Below, piece by piece: positions 47,778 to 56,798 of a DNA stretch of 64,000 bases. The DNA is taken from NCBI RefSeq assembly GCF_012849555.1, contig NZ_CP051685.1:4092001-4156000 (forward strand). The letters run 5' to 3'. Made by a program: the position numbers and the translations under genes. Positions within the stretch are counted from its first letter, which is position 1. Every line of letters starts with the position of its first letter. The DNA comes from Massilia forsythiae. Its GTDB lineage: Bacteria > Pseudomonadota > Gammaproteobacteria > Burkholderiales > Burkholderiaceae_D. The notes below the pieces were generated by a model. That model made no database searches and had not been told where the DNA came from. It was given only the letters and a program-made list of their open reading frames with translations.

Positions 47778-49337
47778 GTGCGCACCAATTTGCCCGTCAC
47801 CGACATCGAATACCTGCTGCAGGAGGGCCAGTCGATCGTGTCCAAGACCGACGTCAAGGGCCGCATCACCTACGTCAACCCGGCCTTCGTCGAAGTCAGC
47901 GGCTTCGGCATCGATGAACTGATCGGCAAGGCGCACAACGTGGTGCGCCACCCGGACATGCCGCCGGCCGCTTTCGCCGACCTGTGGGCGACCCTGCAGG
48001 CGGGCATGCCCTGGACCGGGCTGGTCAAGAACCGCCGCAAGAACGGCGATTTCTACTGGGTGGTGGCGAACGTGGTGCCGGTGCGCGAGGGCGGGCGCAC
48101 GGTCGGCTACATGTCGGTGCGCACGCGGCCCGAGCGCGCCCAGGTGGCCGCCGCCGAGGCGGCGTATACACTGTTGCGCGAGGAGCGCGCGCAGGGGTTG
48201 GCGATCCGCCGCGGCGCGCTGGTGCGCACCGGCGCGCGGGCACGCCTGGCGGCGCTGCGCGACTTGCCGCTGGGACGGCGCCTGGGCATGATGCTGGGCG
48301 CGCAGGCGGCGCTGATGCTGGCGCTGACCGCGGCAGCCGACGGCGCCGTGTGGCGCATCCTGGCGGCGGGCGGCGCCGGCTTGAGCCTGCTGGCCTGGGC
48401 CGAGCTGCAGCGCTCTGTCGTGGCGCCGCTGGCCAGCGCCGGCGCGGCCGTGCAGGCGCTGGCCGGCGGCGATTTGTCGCAGCTGCCGCAGGCCGGGCGC
48501 GACGACGAGATCGGCCGCCTGCTGCTGGCGCTGCGCCAGATGAACATCAACCTCACCGCGATCGTCGGCGACGTGCGCGCCAACGTGGCCTCGATCGAGG
48601 ATGCCACGCGCGGCATCGCGGACGGCAACCGCGACCTGGCACGCCGCACCGAGGCGCAGGCCGCCAGCCTGGAACAGACCGCCGCCAGCCTGGCGCAGAT
48701 CGCCGCCGCGGCCGGCCACAACACCGACAGCGCGGTGCGCGCCGACGGCCTGGTCGGCGACGCTTCCAGCGTGGCCGGGCGCGGCGGCGAGGCGGTGCGC
48801 GCGGTCGGCTCGACCATGGGCCAGATCAGCCATTCGGCCACGCGCATCGTCGACATCATCGGGCTGATCGACGGCATCGCCTTCCAGACCAACATCCTGG
48901 CGCTGAACGCCGCGGTGGAAGCGGCGCGCGCCGGCGAGCAGGGGCGCGGCTTCGCGGTCGTCGCCGGCGAGGTGCGTTCGCTGGCGCAGCGCTCGGCCGG
49001 CGCGGCGCGCGAGATCAAGGCGCTGATCGAGGACTCGGTACAGAAGGTCGGCCAGGGCAACGAACTGGTCGGCGCGGCCGGCCAGACCATGCGCGAAGTC
49101 GTGGCGTCGGTGCAGGACGCCGCCGCCATCATGCACGGCATCACCGGCGCCTCGCGCGAGCAGAGCCATGGCATCGCCCAGGTGAACGCGGCGATGGGCG
49201 AGCTGGACGGCATCACGCGCGAGAATGCGGCCTTGGTGGAAGAAGCGGCGGCGGCTTCGGTGAGCGTGGCCGAGCAGGCGGCGCACCTGTCGCAGGCATT
49301 ATCGGTGTTCAAGCTGGCGCACAAGGCGGCTGCATGA
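47778..49337 (+). CDS. Aer-like methyl-accepting chemotaxis protein with PAS domain
   Basis: This is an energy/redox taxis transducer. Residues 5-120 form a PAS domain of the Aer type ([20 protein letters not shown] and [15 protein letters not shown]), which binds FAD in Aer. Helices near 170-190 and 195-215 anchor it without a periplasmic domain. A HAMP-like segment and the MCP signalling domain follow, with the hairpin tip [33 protein letters not shown] and adaptation-helix repeats. The 519-residue protein starts with GTG 47778, supported by GAAGGAG ten bases upstream. Confidence 0.92.
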   Translation: MRTNLPVTDIEYLLQEGQSIVSKTDVKGRITYVNPAFVEVSGFGIDELIGKAHNVVRHPDMPPAAFADLWATLQAGMPWTGLVKNRRKNGDFYWVVANVVPVREGGRTVGYMSVRTRPERAQVAAAEAAYTLLREERAQGLAIRRGALVRTGARARLAALRDLPLGRRLGMMLGAQAALMLALTAAADGAVWRILAAGGAGLSLLAWAELQRSVVAPLASAGAAVQALAGGDLSQLPQAGRDDEIGRLLLALRQMNINLTAIVGDVRANVASIEDATRGIADGNRDLARRTEAQAASLEQTAASLAQIAAAAGHNTDSAVRADGLVGDASSVAGRGGEAVRAVGSTMGQISHSATRIVDIIGLIDGIAFQTNILALNAAVEAARAGEQGRGFAVVAGEVRSLAQRSAGAAREIKALIEDSVQKVGQGNELVGAAGQTMREVVASVQDAAAIMHGITGASREQSHGIAQVNAAMGELDGITRENAALVEEAAAASVSVAEQAAHLSQALSVFKLAHKAAA

Positions 49338-49368
49338 ATCGCGCATGAATGTGAGCGCCCGGCCGTTT

Positions 49369-49382
49369 TTGATGCAGGTCAA
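49369..49382 (+). promoter_or_regulatory. FNR/ANR box upstream of hemN
   Basis: TTGAT-GCAG-GTCAA matches the FNR consensus in all but one position and lies 88 bases before the hemN ATG, a common place for FNR activation of this gene. Confidence 0.75.
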
Positions 49383-49469
49383 GGAAATTGCCGGGTCGGG
49401 TCCATAAACTCTTCGCATGAATTGCCACGCCGCATGTGTAGCGTGACCGACGCAAGGAGTTTATCGATC

Positions 49470-50870
49470 ATGCTGTTAAAAGAGTTTCCGGCCACCGTCG
49501 AATTCGACGCCGCGCTGCTGGCGCGCCTGGGCACCTCCGGCCCGCGCTATACGTCCTATCCGACCGCCGACCGCTTCGGCGACGCCTTCGGCTACCCCGA
49601 ATTCCTGCGCGCGGTGGCGGATCTGCGCACCCGCGGCGGCGCCAAGCCGCTGTCGCTGTACCTGCACATCCCGTTCTGCGACACGGTCTGCTACTACTGC
49701 GCCTGCAACAAGATCGTCACCAGAAAGCGCGACAAGGCCGCCACCTACCTGGCCTACCTGAAGCGCGAGATCGCCATGCAGGGCCACCTGTTCGCCGGCA
49801 TCAACGAGGTCGAGCAGCTGCACTTCGGCGGCGGCACCCCGACTTACCTGTCGGACGCGCAGATGGGCGAACTGATGGACCACCTGCGCCACTGCTTCCG
49901 CTTTGCGCCGGACGCGGTCGGCGAGTATTCGATCGAGGTCGACCCGCGCACCGTCTCGCCCGCGCGCGTACACGCGCTGCGCGCCCAGGGCTTCAACCGC
50001 ATCAGCCTGGGCGTGCAGGATTTCGACGCCGGCGTGCAGCAGGCGGTCAACCGCATCCAGCCGGAACAAGAGACGCGCGCCATCATCGGCGCCGCGCGCG
50101 CCGCCGGGTTCCGCTCGGTCAGCATCGACCTGATCTACGGCCTGCCCAGGCAGACCCCCGGCACCATGCGCGCCACGCTGGACAAGGTGATCGCGGCCGA
50201 CCCCGACCGTATCGCGGTGTACCACTACGCCCACATGCCGCATTTGTTCAAGCCGCAGCGCCGCATCCTGGACGGCGACATGCCGGACAGCGACACCAAG
50301 CTGCTGATGCTGCAGCTGTGCATCGAGCGCCTCACCGAAGCCGGCTACGTGTATATCGGCATGGACCACTTCGCCAAGCCCGGCGACGACCTGGCCGTGG
50401 CCCAGCGCCAGGGCCGCCTGCACCGCAACTTCCAGGGCTACTCGACCCATGCCGACAGCGACCTGGTGGCGTGCGGCGTGTCGGCCATCAGCGCGGTGGG
50501 CGCCACCTACAGCCAGAACGCCAAGACGCTGGACGCCTACTACGATGCGCTCGACCGCAACGAACTGCCGGTGGCGCGCGGCGCGCGCCTGTCGATGGAC
50601 GACGTGCTGCGGCGCAGCCTGATCCAGCGCCTGATGTGTCAGTTCGAGCTGTCGATTCCCGCCATCGAACAGGCCTTTCCGATCGTGTTCGCGGATTACT
50701 TCGCGCGCGAGCTGGAAGAACTGGCCGGCCTGGAGCGCGACGGCCTGGTCAGCCTGTCGCCCGAGTGGATCAGCGTGAGCATGAAGGGGCGCCTCCTGAT
50801 CCGCAACGTGTGCATGGTGTTCGACCGCTACCTGGCGCGCGGCGAGCGGCGCCATTCGCGCACCGTGTGA
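49470..50870 (+). CDS. hemN: Oxygen-independent coproporphyrinogen III oxidase
   Basis: HemN makes protoporphyrinogen IX without oxygen, allowing heme synthesis under low oxygen. The 466-residue protein is a radical SAM enzyme: IPFCDTVCYYCACNKIVT with the CxxxCxxC cluster motif, HFGGGTPTYLS, and EYSIEVDPRT. The HemN-specific second region follows with GYSTHADSDLVACGVSAISAVGATYSQN. ATG 49470 follows AAGGAG. The upstream FNR box explains expression when oxygen is low. Confidence 0.97.
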   Translation: MLLKEFPATVEFDAALLARLGTSGPRYTSYPTADRFGDAFGYPEFLRAVADLRTRGGAKPLSLYLHIPFCDTVCYYCACNKIVTRKRDKAATYLAYLKREIAMQGHLFAGINEVEQLHFGGGTPTYLSDAQMGELMDHLRHCFRFAPDAVGEYSIEVDPRTVSPARVHALRAQGFNRISLGVQDFDAGVQQAVNRIQPEQETRAIIGAARAAGFRSVSIDLIYGLPRQTPGTMRATLDKVIAADPDRIAVYHYAHMPHLFKPQRRILDGDMPDSDTKLLMLQLCIERLTEAGYVYIGMDHFAKPGDDLAVAQRQGRLHRNFQGYSTHADSDLVACGVSAISAVGATYSQNAKTLDAYYDALDRNELPVARGARLSMDDVLRRSLIQRLMCQFELSIPAIEQAFPIVFADYFARELEELAGLERDGLVSLSPEWISVSMKGRLLIRNVCMVFDRYLARGERRHSRTV

Positions 50871-50873
50871 GCC

Positions 50874-51272
50874 TTACATCGACGGCCCGCGCCCGGTTCC
50901 CTGTTCGCGCTCGATGCGCTCCTGGCAGGGAATGCAGGTCTGCACGGTCGGCGTCGCCACCAGGCGCGCTTCCGGGATCTCGCAACCGCACGAGACGCAG
51001 GTGCCGTAGTCGCCCGATTCCAGGCGCGACAGCGCGGCGTCGACCGCCGCCAGCTGGTCGCTGTCGTGCTCGGCCATGTGTTCCTCGTTATGGCTCAGCA
51101 TCTCCGCGGCGGGTGCGTCGTCGTTCTGGCCCATGTGCGCCATCGGCGCGATCGCCGGGGGTTCGTCCGGGTCGCCGTCGGTGCGACCGTGGATGGTGGC
51201 AAGCAGATCGTCGTGCTGCTGGTGCAGGCGCTTGGCGATGTCGTCTTGAAGTTCTGCGGAGATAGGGGGCAT
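50874..51272 (-). CDS. DksA/TraR-family zinc-finger protein
   Basis: The 132-residue protein has an N-terminal helical half and a C-terminal C4 zinc finger (GTCVSCGCEIPEARL and VQTCIPCQERIE). The coiled-coil tip part DSDQLAAVDAALSRLESGDYG is the family signature. DksA-like proteins bind RNA polymerase through the secondary channel and modify promoter response, often with ppGpp. It is shorter than canonical DksA (about 150 residues) and closer to the general DksA/TraR group. AAGGAA precedes ATG 51272. It is convergent with hemN, 3 bases apart. Confidence 0.88.
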   Translation of the reverse strand: MPPISAELQDDIAKRLHQQHDDLLATIHGRTDGDPDEPPAIAPMAHMGQNDDAPAAEMLSHNEEHMAEHDSDQLAAVDAALSRLESGDYGTCVSCGCEIPEARLVATPTVQTCIPCQERIEREQGTGRGPSM

Positions 51273-51607
51273 GGGAAATTCCTTTTTAGTGGTTGAGGGG
51301 GCGTTCAGCGATACATCAAATGGGCCTGGGTAAATCGGTTTTTCATACACCCGTCCGCTTTCAGCGACACCCGGGAGACGCTCCGCAGCGCTCCTGTTCC
51401 CGATCTGAAATTGTCGATTCAGGCCATGGGTTTTCTTTGTTCGGAAACCTAGGCTCCCGATGTGATCTTTCTTGTTTTTCGGGGAGTGCAACCTGGACAA
51501 CAGTCTAGACCATAACGACAAGATCCTGCGCCAGTTTGCCGTCGCCACCGTGGCGCCCAGCCCCTGGTGATGGGGGCCGACCGGCAGGCAAGCGCCCGCG
51601 AGGGCCG
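51273..51607. other. Intergenic stretch with no gene
   Basis: Over 300 bases between the DksA-like gene and the exported TPR-like protein gene show no credible coding frame. It must hold the promoter of the DksA-like gene on the minus strand; I see no convincing promoter elements or repeats. Confidence 0.5.
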
Positions 51608-52183
51608 CTACCAGGTGCGCCAGGTTTCCACGTTGCGCAGGCGCTCGCGCTGCTGGGCCGCCGAGGCGCGCGTGCGGGCCTGGTCGCGCGCCGCCTTGGC
51701 CTGGCCGAACACCGGTCCCCACATCGGGTGGCCGTTTTCTCCCTTGCCGAGTTCGTAGTCGGGATCGATGTCGAGCACCCGGTCGAAGGCCTGGCGGCAT
51801 TCCGCCAAACGCTGCAGCACGCAATAGCTGAAGCCGGTGTATTTCAGCGCCTCGATGCGGATGGCCTCGGGCGCGGCCTGCAGTTCCGGCCGGGCCAGGC
51901 GGGCGATGGCCTGCTGGAAGTCGCCGTTGTCGTACAGCCGGATGCCTTCCAGCATGACGGCGGCGGCGGCACGGGTCTGCTCGCGCGCAGCCTCGTTACC
52001 CGGCTGGCCGGCCTGCGCACGCCAGCGCTGCAGCACCTCTTCGGCGCGCGGATGGTCGGTGACCACGCCGGCGACCGGCTGGGCGGCATGCGCCGGTCCG
52101 CCGAACATCGGCAGCAGCGTCAGCAGCGACGACAGCGACAGCGATAGCGGCAGGCGGCGAAGCAGGGCGCGGGATGTGGTCAT
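51608..52183 (-). CDS. Exported TPR-like protein (TssQ-like)
   Basis: The 191-residue protein has a signal peptide (LLRRLPLSLSLSSLLTLLP, then AHA) and a helical TPR-like domain: YDNGDFQQAIARLARPEL, then EALKYTGFSYCVLQRLAECRQAFDRVLDIDPDYELG, with GHPMWGPVF near the end. This tail resembles the TssQ family of type VI secretion-associated lipoproteins, but there is no clear lipobox cysteine and no other T6SS gene here, so the name is only a resemblance. Confidence 0.65.
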   Translation of the reverse strand: MTTSRALLRRLPLSLSLSSLLTLLPMFGGPAHAAQPVAGVVTDHPRAEEVLQRWRAQAGQPGNEAAREQTRAAAAVMLEGIRLYDNGDFQQAIARLARPELQAAPEAIRIEALKYTGFSYCVLQRLAECRQAFDRVLDIDPDYELGKGENGHPMWGPVFGQAKAARDQARTRASAAQQRERLRNVETWRTW

Positions 52184-52377
52184 GGAGATATGTTACCCAA
52201 AACCCTGGCAGTGCGGCGCGGCGTGACGCATCCGGCGCCGCATGTTGTATTTTCAGGTATTTTTGAGGAAATTGATGATTCCTATTGGAAACCAATCGAC
52301 AGTCTCCGGCGGCTGTAATACAGTGTCAAGCCTCCTCTAGTTATTGCCGAATAGCATCATCAGTCCGGGTTTTACCG

Positions 52378-53631
52378 ATGTCACCGACGTTCCACTTCTT
52401 CCGCGCGCGCAGCGCCGTGTCCACCGCTACGCTGGCTTGCCTGCTGGCCTGGACGCACGGCGACGCACGCGCACAGGCCAAGTGGACTTTCGGCGGCTTC
52501 GGCACCCTGGGCGCGGCCCATTCGACCGAAGACCAGGCCGACTACACCGTCAATCCGAACTCGCCCGGCCGCGCCGGCTACTCCAGGGACTGGGCTTACG
52601 ACGTGGACAGCCGCGCCGGTGCCCAGCTCGGGGTGCAGTTCGACAAGCGCTGGTCGGCGGTGGTGCAGGTAACGCAGGAAAAGAGCGTCGAGAATGCGTA
52701 CAAGACCTATCTGACCTGGGCCAACGTCAAGTTCCAGGCGACGCCGGAATTGTCGCTGCGCGCTGGACGCATCGCGCTGCCGCTGTTCCTGGCGGCGGAT
52801 TACCGCAAGGCCGGCTACGCCTTGCCCTGGCTGCGCGCGCCGGTCGAGTTGTACAGCCTGATGCCGATCTCGAACAGCGACGGCGTCGACGTCGCCTATC
52901 GCTGGCACACCGGCGCGGTCAAGCACGAGACCACGCTCTCGCTCGGGCGCGCCAGCGCCCAGCTGAACAAGGACGTCAAGGGCAAGGCGCGCAATATCGT
53001 CGGCATCACCCACAACGCGGTCGCCGGCGCGCTCACGCTGCGCGTCACCGCGGCGCAATCGCTGCTCGAGGTGCCCGGCGCCGAGGAACTGTTCGACGGC
53101 GTGCGCGCCTTCGGCCCGGCGGGCGAGGCGCTGGCCGACCGCTACGACATCGCCAAGCGCCACGTGCGCGTGTTCAGCGCCGGCTTCAACTACGACCCGG
53201 GCGACTGGTTCCTGATCGGCGAGAGCGGGCGCATCAACACCGGCTCGCTGCTGGGCGACCAGACCGCGTCCTACCTGTCGGCCGGCTACCGCTTCGGCAG
53301 CGTGGCGCCCTACGTCACCTACGCGCACCTGGCCGCCAACATGCCCACCCAGACGGCCGGCCTGCCGCTGGAAGGCCTGCCGCCCGAGGCCGCGGCGGTG
53401 GCGGGCGTCATCAACGACCAGCTGAATTTCCAGCTGTCCCAGATCGGCGTGCAGGACAGCGCCAGCATCGGCGTGCGCTGGGACTTCGCGCCGAACCTGG
53501 CGTTCAAGGCGCAGGTCGACCGCGTGACGCCGCGCGGCGGTTCGATCGGCACCCTGGTCAACGTCCAGCCGGGCTTCCGCTCCGGCCGGCCGTTCGGCGT
53601 GGTCAGCCTCGGCGTGGATTTCGTATTTTGA
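52378..53631 (+). CDS. Porin-like outer-membrane protein
   Basis: The 417-residue protein has a signal peptide (cleavage after GDARAQA), the porin-like opening WTFGGFGTLGAAHS and a beta-rich body with alternating aromatic strands. The C-terminal strand PFGVVSLGVDFVF ends in phenylalanine, typical of outer-membrane barrels. A chloride- or phosphate-type porin cannot be told. It is followed after 5 bases by a PstS-like gene, a pairing seen in other Gram-negatives, which suggests anion uptake or sensing. Confidence 0.8.
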   Translation: MSPTFHFFRARSAVSTATLACLLAWTHGDARAQAKWTFGGFGTLGAAHSTEDQADYTVNPNSPGRAGYSRDWAYDVDSRAGAQLGVQFDKRWSAVVQVTQEKSVENAYKTYLTWANVKFQATPELSLRAGRIALPLFLAADYRKAGYALPWLRAPVELYSLMPISNSDGVDVAYRWHTGAVKHETTLSLGRASAQLNKDVKGKARNIVGITHNAVAGALTLRVTAAQSLLEVPGAEELFDGVRAFGPAGEALADRYDIAKRHVRVFSAGFNYDPGDWFLIGESGRINTGSLLGDQTASYLSAGYRFGSVAPYVTYAHLAANMPTQTAGLPLEGLPPEAAAVAGVINDQLNFQLSQIGVQDSASIGVRWDFAPNLAFKAQVDRVTPRGGSIGTLVNVQPGFRSGRPFGVVSLGVDFVF

Positions 53632-53636
53632 ACGCG

Positions 53637-54074
53637 ATGAACGTCTCGATACGCACCCTCTGCCTGGGCCTCGGTCTCGCGCTGGGCTTGTGCGCCGGCG
53701 CCGCGCGCGCGGCCGACCTGGTGGTGATCGTCTCGGCGCGCACCCCGGTGACCACGCTGCGCGCCGACCAGGTCGCCGACATCTTCCTGTCGCAGACCAA
53801 CCGCTTCCCGGACGGCAGCGAAGCGGTGGCGGTCGACCAGAACCTGGGCTCGCCGCTGCGCGACGAGTTCTACGGCAAGGTGGCGCGCCGTTCGCCGGCG
53901 CTGATGAAGGCCTACTGGACCAAGCTGATCTTCACCGGCCGCGGCCAGCCGCCGGCCGAGGTGGACGGCAATGCCGCCATGCGCAAGCTGGTCGCCGACA
54001 CCCCGGGCATGATCGGCTACGTCGAGCGCGCCGCGCTGGACCCGAGCGTGCGCGCGGTGCTGGTCGTGCATTGA
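53637..54074 (+). CDS. Short PstS-like periplasmic binding-domain protein
   Basis: The 145-residue protein has a signal peptide (LGLGLALGLCAGAARA) and a single lobe of a PBP-like fold: LVVIVSARTPVTTLRADQVADIFLSQ, FPDGSEAVAVDQ, then MKAYWTKLIFTGRGQPP and a PGMIGYVE motif. Full PstS proteins have about 330 residues, so this is a one-lobe relative of the type often encoded beside porins and PAS/GGDEF sensors. It may act as a phosphate-binding or sensing module. No Pst transporter adjoins. Confidence 0.75.
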   Translation: MNVSIRTLCLGLGLALGLCAGAARAADLVVIVSARTPVTTLRADQVADIFLSQTNRFPDGSEAVAVDQNLGSPLRDEFYGKVARRSPALMKAYWTKLIFTGRGQPPAEVDGNAAMRKLVADTPGMIGYVERAALDPSVRAVLVVH

Positions 54075-54139
54075 CGGCGGCGCCCGGCCGCCGGCCGCGC
54101 TGGCCGTAGGCGGCCGCGCTTTTCCATGTTAAATTTCCA

Positions 54140-54165
54140 ATTGCCAAACTTATCCGGTTGGCAAT
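54140..54165 (+). promoter_or_regulatory. Inverted repeat ATTGCCAA / TTGGCAAT upstream of the DUF885 gene
   Basis: Two perfect 8-bp arms with a 10-base spacer, close to the DUF885 start (22 bases before the ATG). It suits a repressor or LysR-type binding site. The regulator is unknown. Confidence 0.45.
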
Positions 54166-54187
54166 GACAATAACATAGGGAAGAGAG

Positions 54188-56065
54188 ATGCCGACCATGC
54201 CATTCCGCCTGCCGCGCGCAGCCTTCGCCGCCCTGGCCGTTCCCCTCACGCTGGGCGCCGCGCTGGCGGCCGGTCCGGCCTGCGCCGCCGTTGCCCCCGT
54301 CCAGGCCGCGCCGTCCGCACAGGCCGCGCCATCCGCGCAAGCGGCGCAAGCCGCCGCCAAGCCCAACCGCGCCTTCGACGCCTGGTCCGACCGCTTCGCC
54401 GAGGACTGGGTGCGCCACAACCCGCAACTGGCCACCAGCACCCAGTATTTTTCCGGCGCCGAGCAGGACGCGCTCGACCGCCAATTGACGCCGCTTACCG
54501 ACGCCCAGCGCAAGAAAACGATTGCGCTGGCCAGGACCGGCGTGGCGCGCCTGGACCGCTTCCTGGCCGGCCCGCTGAGCGAGGAACAGCGCACCTCGGC
54601 CGCGGTGATGCGCTGGTCGCTGGCGAATGCCGTCGCCGCCGCGCCGTTCGAAGACCACGCGTTCGCCTTCAACCAGTTCGGCGGCGTGCAGGTCGGCCTG
54701 GTCAATTTCATGACCAACACCCACCCGCTGCGCCGTGCGGGCGACGTCGACAGCTACCTGGCGCGCCTCGACCAGGTCGGCGCCCGCATCGACGAAGCGC
54801 TGGCGCGCGCCCGCGCCGCTACAAAGCGCGGCTTGATTCCGCCGCGCTTCATCCTGGAGCGCGCCCAGGCCCAGGTCGACATCTTCCTCAAGCCCGACGC
54901 CGCCAACAACGTGCTGGTCACTTCGCTGGCCCAGCGCAGCGAAAAACTGGCCGACCTGGCGCCGCAGGCGCGCGAGCGCGCCGTCGCCGACGCCACCCGC
55001 ATCGTCGATGCCAGGATCATCCCGGCCTACCGCCGCGTGCAAGCCTTCATGGCCGAACTGCATCCGGCGACCTCCGACGCGGCCGGCATCTCGCGCCTTC
55101 CGGACGGCGCCGCGGCCTACCAGCAGGCGCTCAGGACCTACACGTCGACCACCCTCACGGCCGCCGAGATCCATGCCATCGGCCTGCGCGAGGTGGCGCG
55201 CATCGAAGGCGAGATGGACCGCCACCTGCGCGCGCTCGGCTACGCCGGCGGCAGCGTCGAGGAGCGCATGAAACAGCTGGACGCGAGTTTCCAGCCGAAA
55301 GGAGAAGGCGACCCGCGCCCGGTGCTGCTGCAGCAGTACGCGGCGATGGTCAAGGACGCCGAGCGCCGCAGCGACGCCGTCTTCAACCTGAAGCCGCGCG
55401 CGCCGATCGAGGTACGGCGCGAGCCGCCGCTGACCGAAGCCTCGGCCGCCGCCCATTACTCGCTGCCGGCGCCGGACGGCAGCCGTCCCGGCATCTTCTG
55501 GGTGCCGATGCGCGGCCCGACCTTCGACATGATCCGCATGCGCAGCCTGTCCTACCACGAGGCGGTGCCGGGTCACCACTTCCAGCTGGCGATCCAGCAG
55601 GAACAGACCAGCCTGCCGAAGTTCCGCGCCCAGCGCATCTTCGGCGGCGGCAGCGCCCACAGCGAAGGCTGGGCGCTGTATGCCGAGCGTCTGGCGGTGG
55701 AACAGAACTGGTACGCGGGCGACGTGCCCGGTTTGCTGGGCGCGCTCGGCTCCGAACTGTTCCGCGCGCGCCGCCTGGTGGTCGACACCGGCCTGCACAC
55801 CAAGGGCTGGACCCGCCAGCAAGCGATCGACTATGGCATCGGCGCGCAGGAGGTCGAGCGCTACGTGGCCTGGCCGGGGCAGGCCAACGCCTACATGATC
55901 GGCATGCTGCGCATCGTCGACCTGCGCGCGAAAGCACAGCGCGAACTGGGCGACAGGTTCTCGCTGCCGGCCTTCCACGACGTGGTGCTGCGCAACGGTT
56001 CGGTGCCGCTGGATGTGCTGGGGGAAGTCGTCGACCGCTGGATCGCGGTGCAGAAGAGGTCGTAA
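54188..56065 (+). CDS. DUF885 family exported peptidase-like protein
   Basis: The 625-residue protein has a signal peptide ending in ACAA and a short Ala/Gln-rich repeat (AAPSAQ twice). The large alpha-helical DUF885 domain carries SYHEAVPGHHFQLAIQQE and, about 30 residues on, HSEGWALYAERLA. That HExxxGHH-EGWA arrangement is read as a zinc-peptidase site in the family, which acts on peptides or small amides in the periplasm. A further conserved region is GQANAYMIGMLRI. GGAAGAGAG is the ribosome binding site. Confidence 0.88.
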   Translation: MPTMPFRLPRAAFAALAVPLTLGAALAAGPACAAVAPVQAAPSAQAAPSAQAAQAAAKPNRAFDAWSDRFAEDWVRHNPQLATSTQYFSGAEQDALDRQLTPLTDAQRKKTIALARTGVARLDRFLAGPLSEEQRTSAAVMRWSLANAVAAAPFEDHAFAFNQFGGVQVGLVNFMTNTHPLRRAGDVDSYLARLDQVGARIDEALARARAATKRGLIPPRFILERAQAQVDIFLKPDAANNVLVTSLAQRSEKLADLAPQARERAVADATRIVDARIIPAYRRVQAFMAELHPATSDAAGISRLPDGAAAYQQALRTYTSTTLTAAEIHAIGLREVARIEGEMDRHLRALGYAGGSVEERMKQLDASFQPKGEGDPRPVLLQQYAAMVKDAERRSDAVFNLKPRAPIEVRREPPLTEASAAAHYSLPAPDGSRPGIFWVPMRGPTFDMIRMRSLSYHEAVPGHHFQLAIQQEQTSLPKFRAQRIFGGGSAHSEGWALYAERLAVEQNWYAGDVPGLLGALGSELFRARRLVVDTGLHTKGWTRQQAIDYGIGAQEVERYVAWPGQANAYMIGMLRIVDLRAKAQRELGDRFSLPAFHDVVLRNGSVPLDVLGEVVDRWIAVQKRS

Positions 56066-56135
56066 GCTGGCAGGGTGCCGGCTGCCGCCGACGCGGCGGC
56101 GCTGCATGTCATGCAAACCGTTGCGGGAGATTGTC

Positions 56136-56627
56136 ATGCTCAGCCAGCGCACCGCGACCGGCGCCGATCTCGATGCCTTGTGGGACCTGCGCACGCGCGC
56201 GGTCCGCATCAGTTGCGCCACGCACTATCCGTCCGCCGTGATCGCCGCCTGGAGCGCGGCGTCGCCGCCGCCGAGCCTGGCGCAATTGACGCTTGCCGGC
56301 AGCGTGCTGCTGATGCGGCGCGGCGAGCGCCTGGCCGGCTTCGGCGCGCTCGACCTGGAGACCGGCGAAGTCGATGCCTTGTTCGTCGACCCCGACTGCC
56401 AGGGCGGCGGCATCGGCCGCGCCCTGCTGGACGCGCTGGAAGCGATGGCGCGCGAGGCCGGCCTGGCGCGTCTGTTCCTGTCGGCGTCGTTGAACGGGAC
56501 GCCTTTCTATCGCCGCGCCGGATTTACGGCCTTGCGCGAGCAATGGCACGAGCACCATAGCGGAATCGTCATCAGATGTGTGCTGATGGAAAAAGATTTA
56601 ATGATTCGTATAAAGCCTGTTATCTGA
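56136..56627 (+). CDS. GNAT N-acetyltransferase
   Basis: The 163-residue protein has an acetyl-CoA-binding P-loop in VDPDCQGGGIGRALLDALEAMARE, preceded by the beta-strand GEVDALFV and followed by LFLSASLNGTPFYRRAGF. This is a standard single-domain GNAT, substrate unknown. GGGAG precedes ATG 56136. It follows the DUF885 gene by 70 bases. Confidence 0.88.
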   Translation: MLSQRTATGADLDALWDLRTRAVRISCATHYPSAVIAAWSAASPPPSLAQLTLAGSVLLMRRGERLAGFGALDLETGEVDALFVDPDCQGGGIGRALLDALEAMAREAGLARLFLSASLNGTPFYRRAGFTALREQWHEHHSGIVIRCVLMEKDLMIRIKPVI

Positions 56628-56694
56628 AAATGACAATAAGAATTCCCGATAATAAATAAACATGCATAATTGATCATTGGGTCATTTTGAATGC

Positions 56695-56736
56695 TTACAT
56701 GTGGTTACATCTGTTTAGATTAAATTACTTTAGATT
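56695..56736 (+). promoter_or_regulatory. Pairs of direct repeats in AT-rich upstream region of the beta-helix gene
   Basis: TTACAT occurs at 56695 and 56705 (10-base step), and TTTAGATT at 56714 and 56729 (15-base step), in a strongly AT-rich stretch 60-105 bases before the beta-helix start. They look like operator half-sites for an unidentified regulator. Confidence 0.4.
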
Positions 56737-56798
56737 GATAAATACATTTTCCAGTGAAACTGTTATTTACTCTATTTAATAGTCTATTCAATCACACA

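Noticed and set aside
50874-51824. Longer start for the DksA-like protein (up to 316 codons)
   Set aside because: The extension runs through a non-coding spacer and shadows the next gene; ATG 51272 has a good ribosome binding site and begins the family domain.
52305-52345. Possible Pho box before the porin/PstS-like pair (CTGTAAT and TGTCA)
   Set aside because: The two half-sites are spaced one base short of the 7-4-7 Pho box and match poorly.
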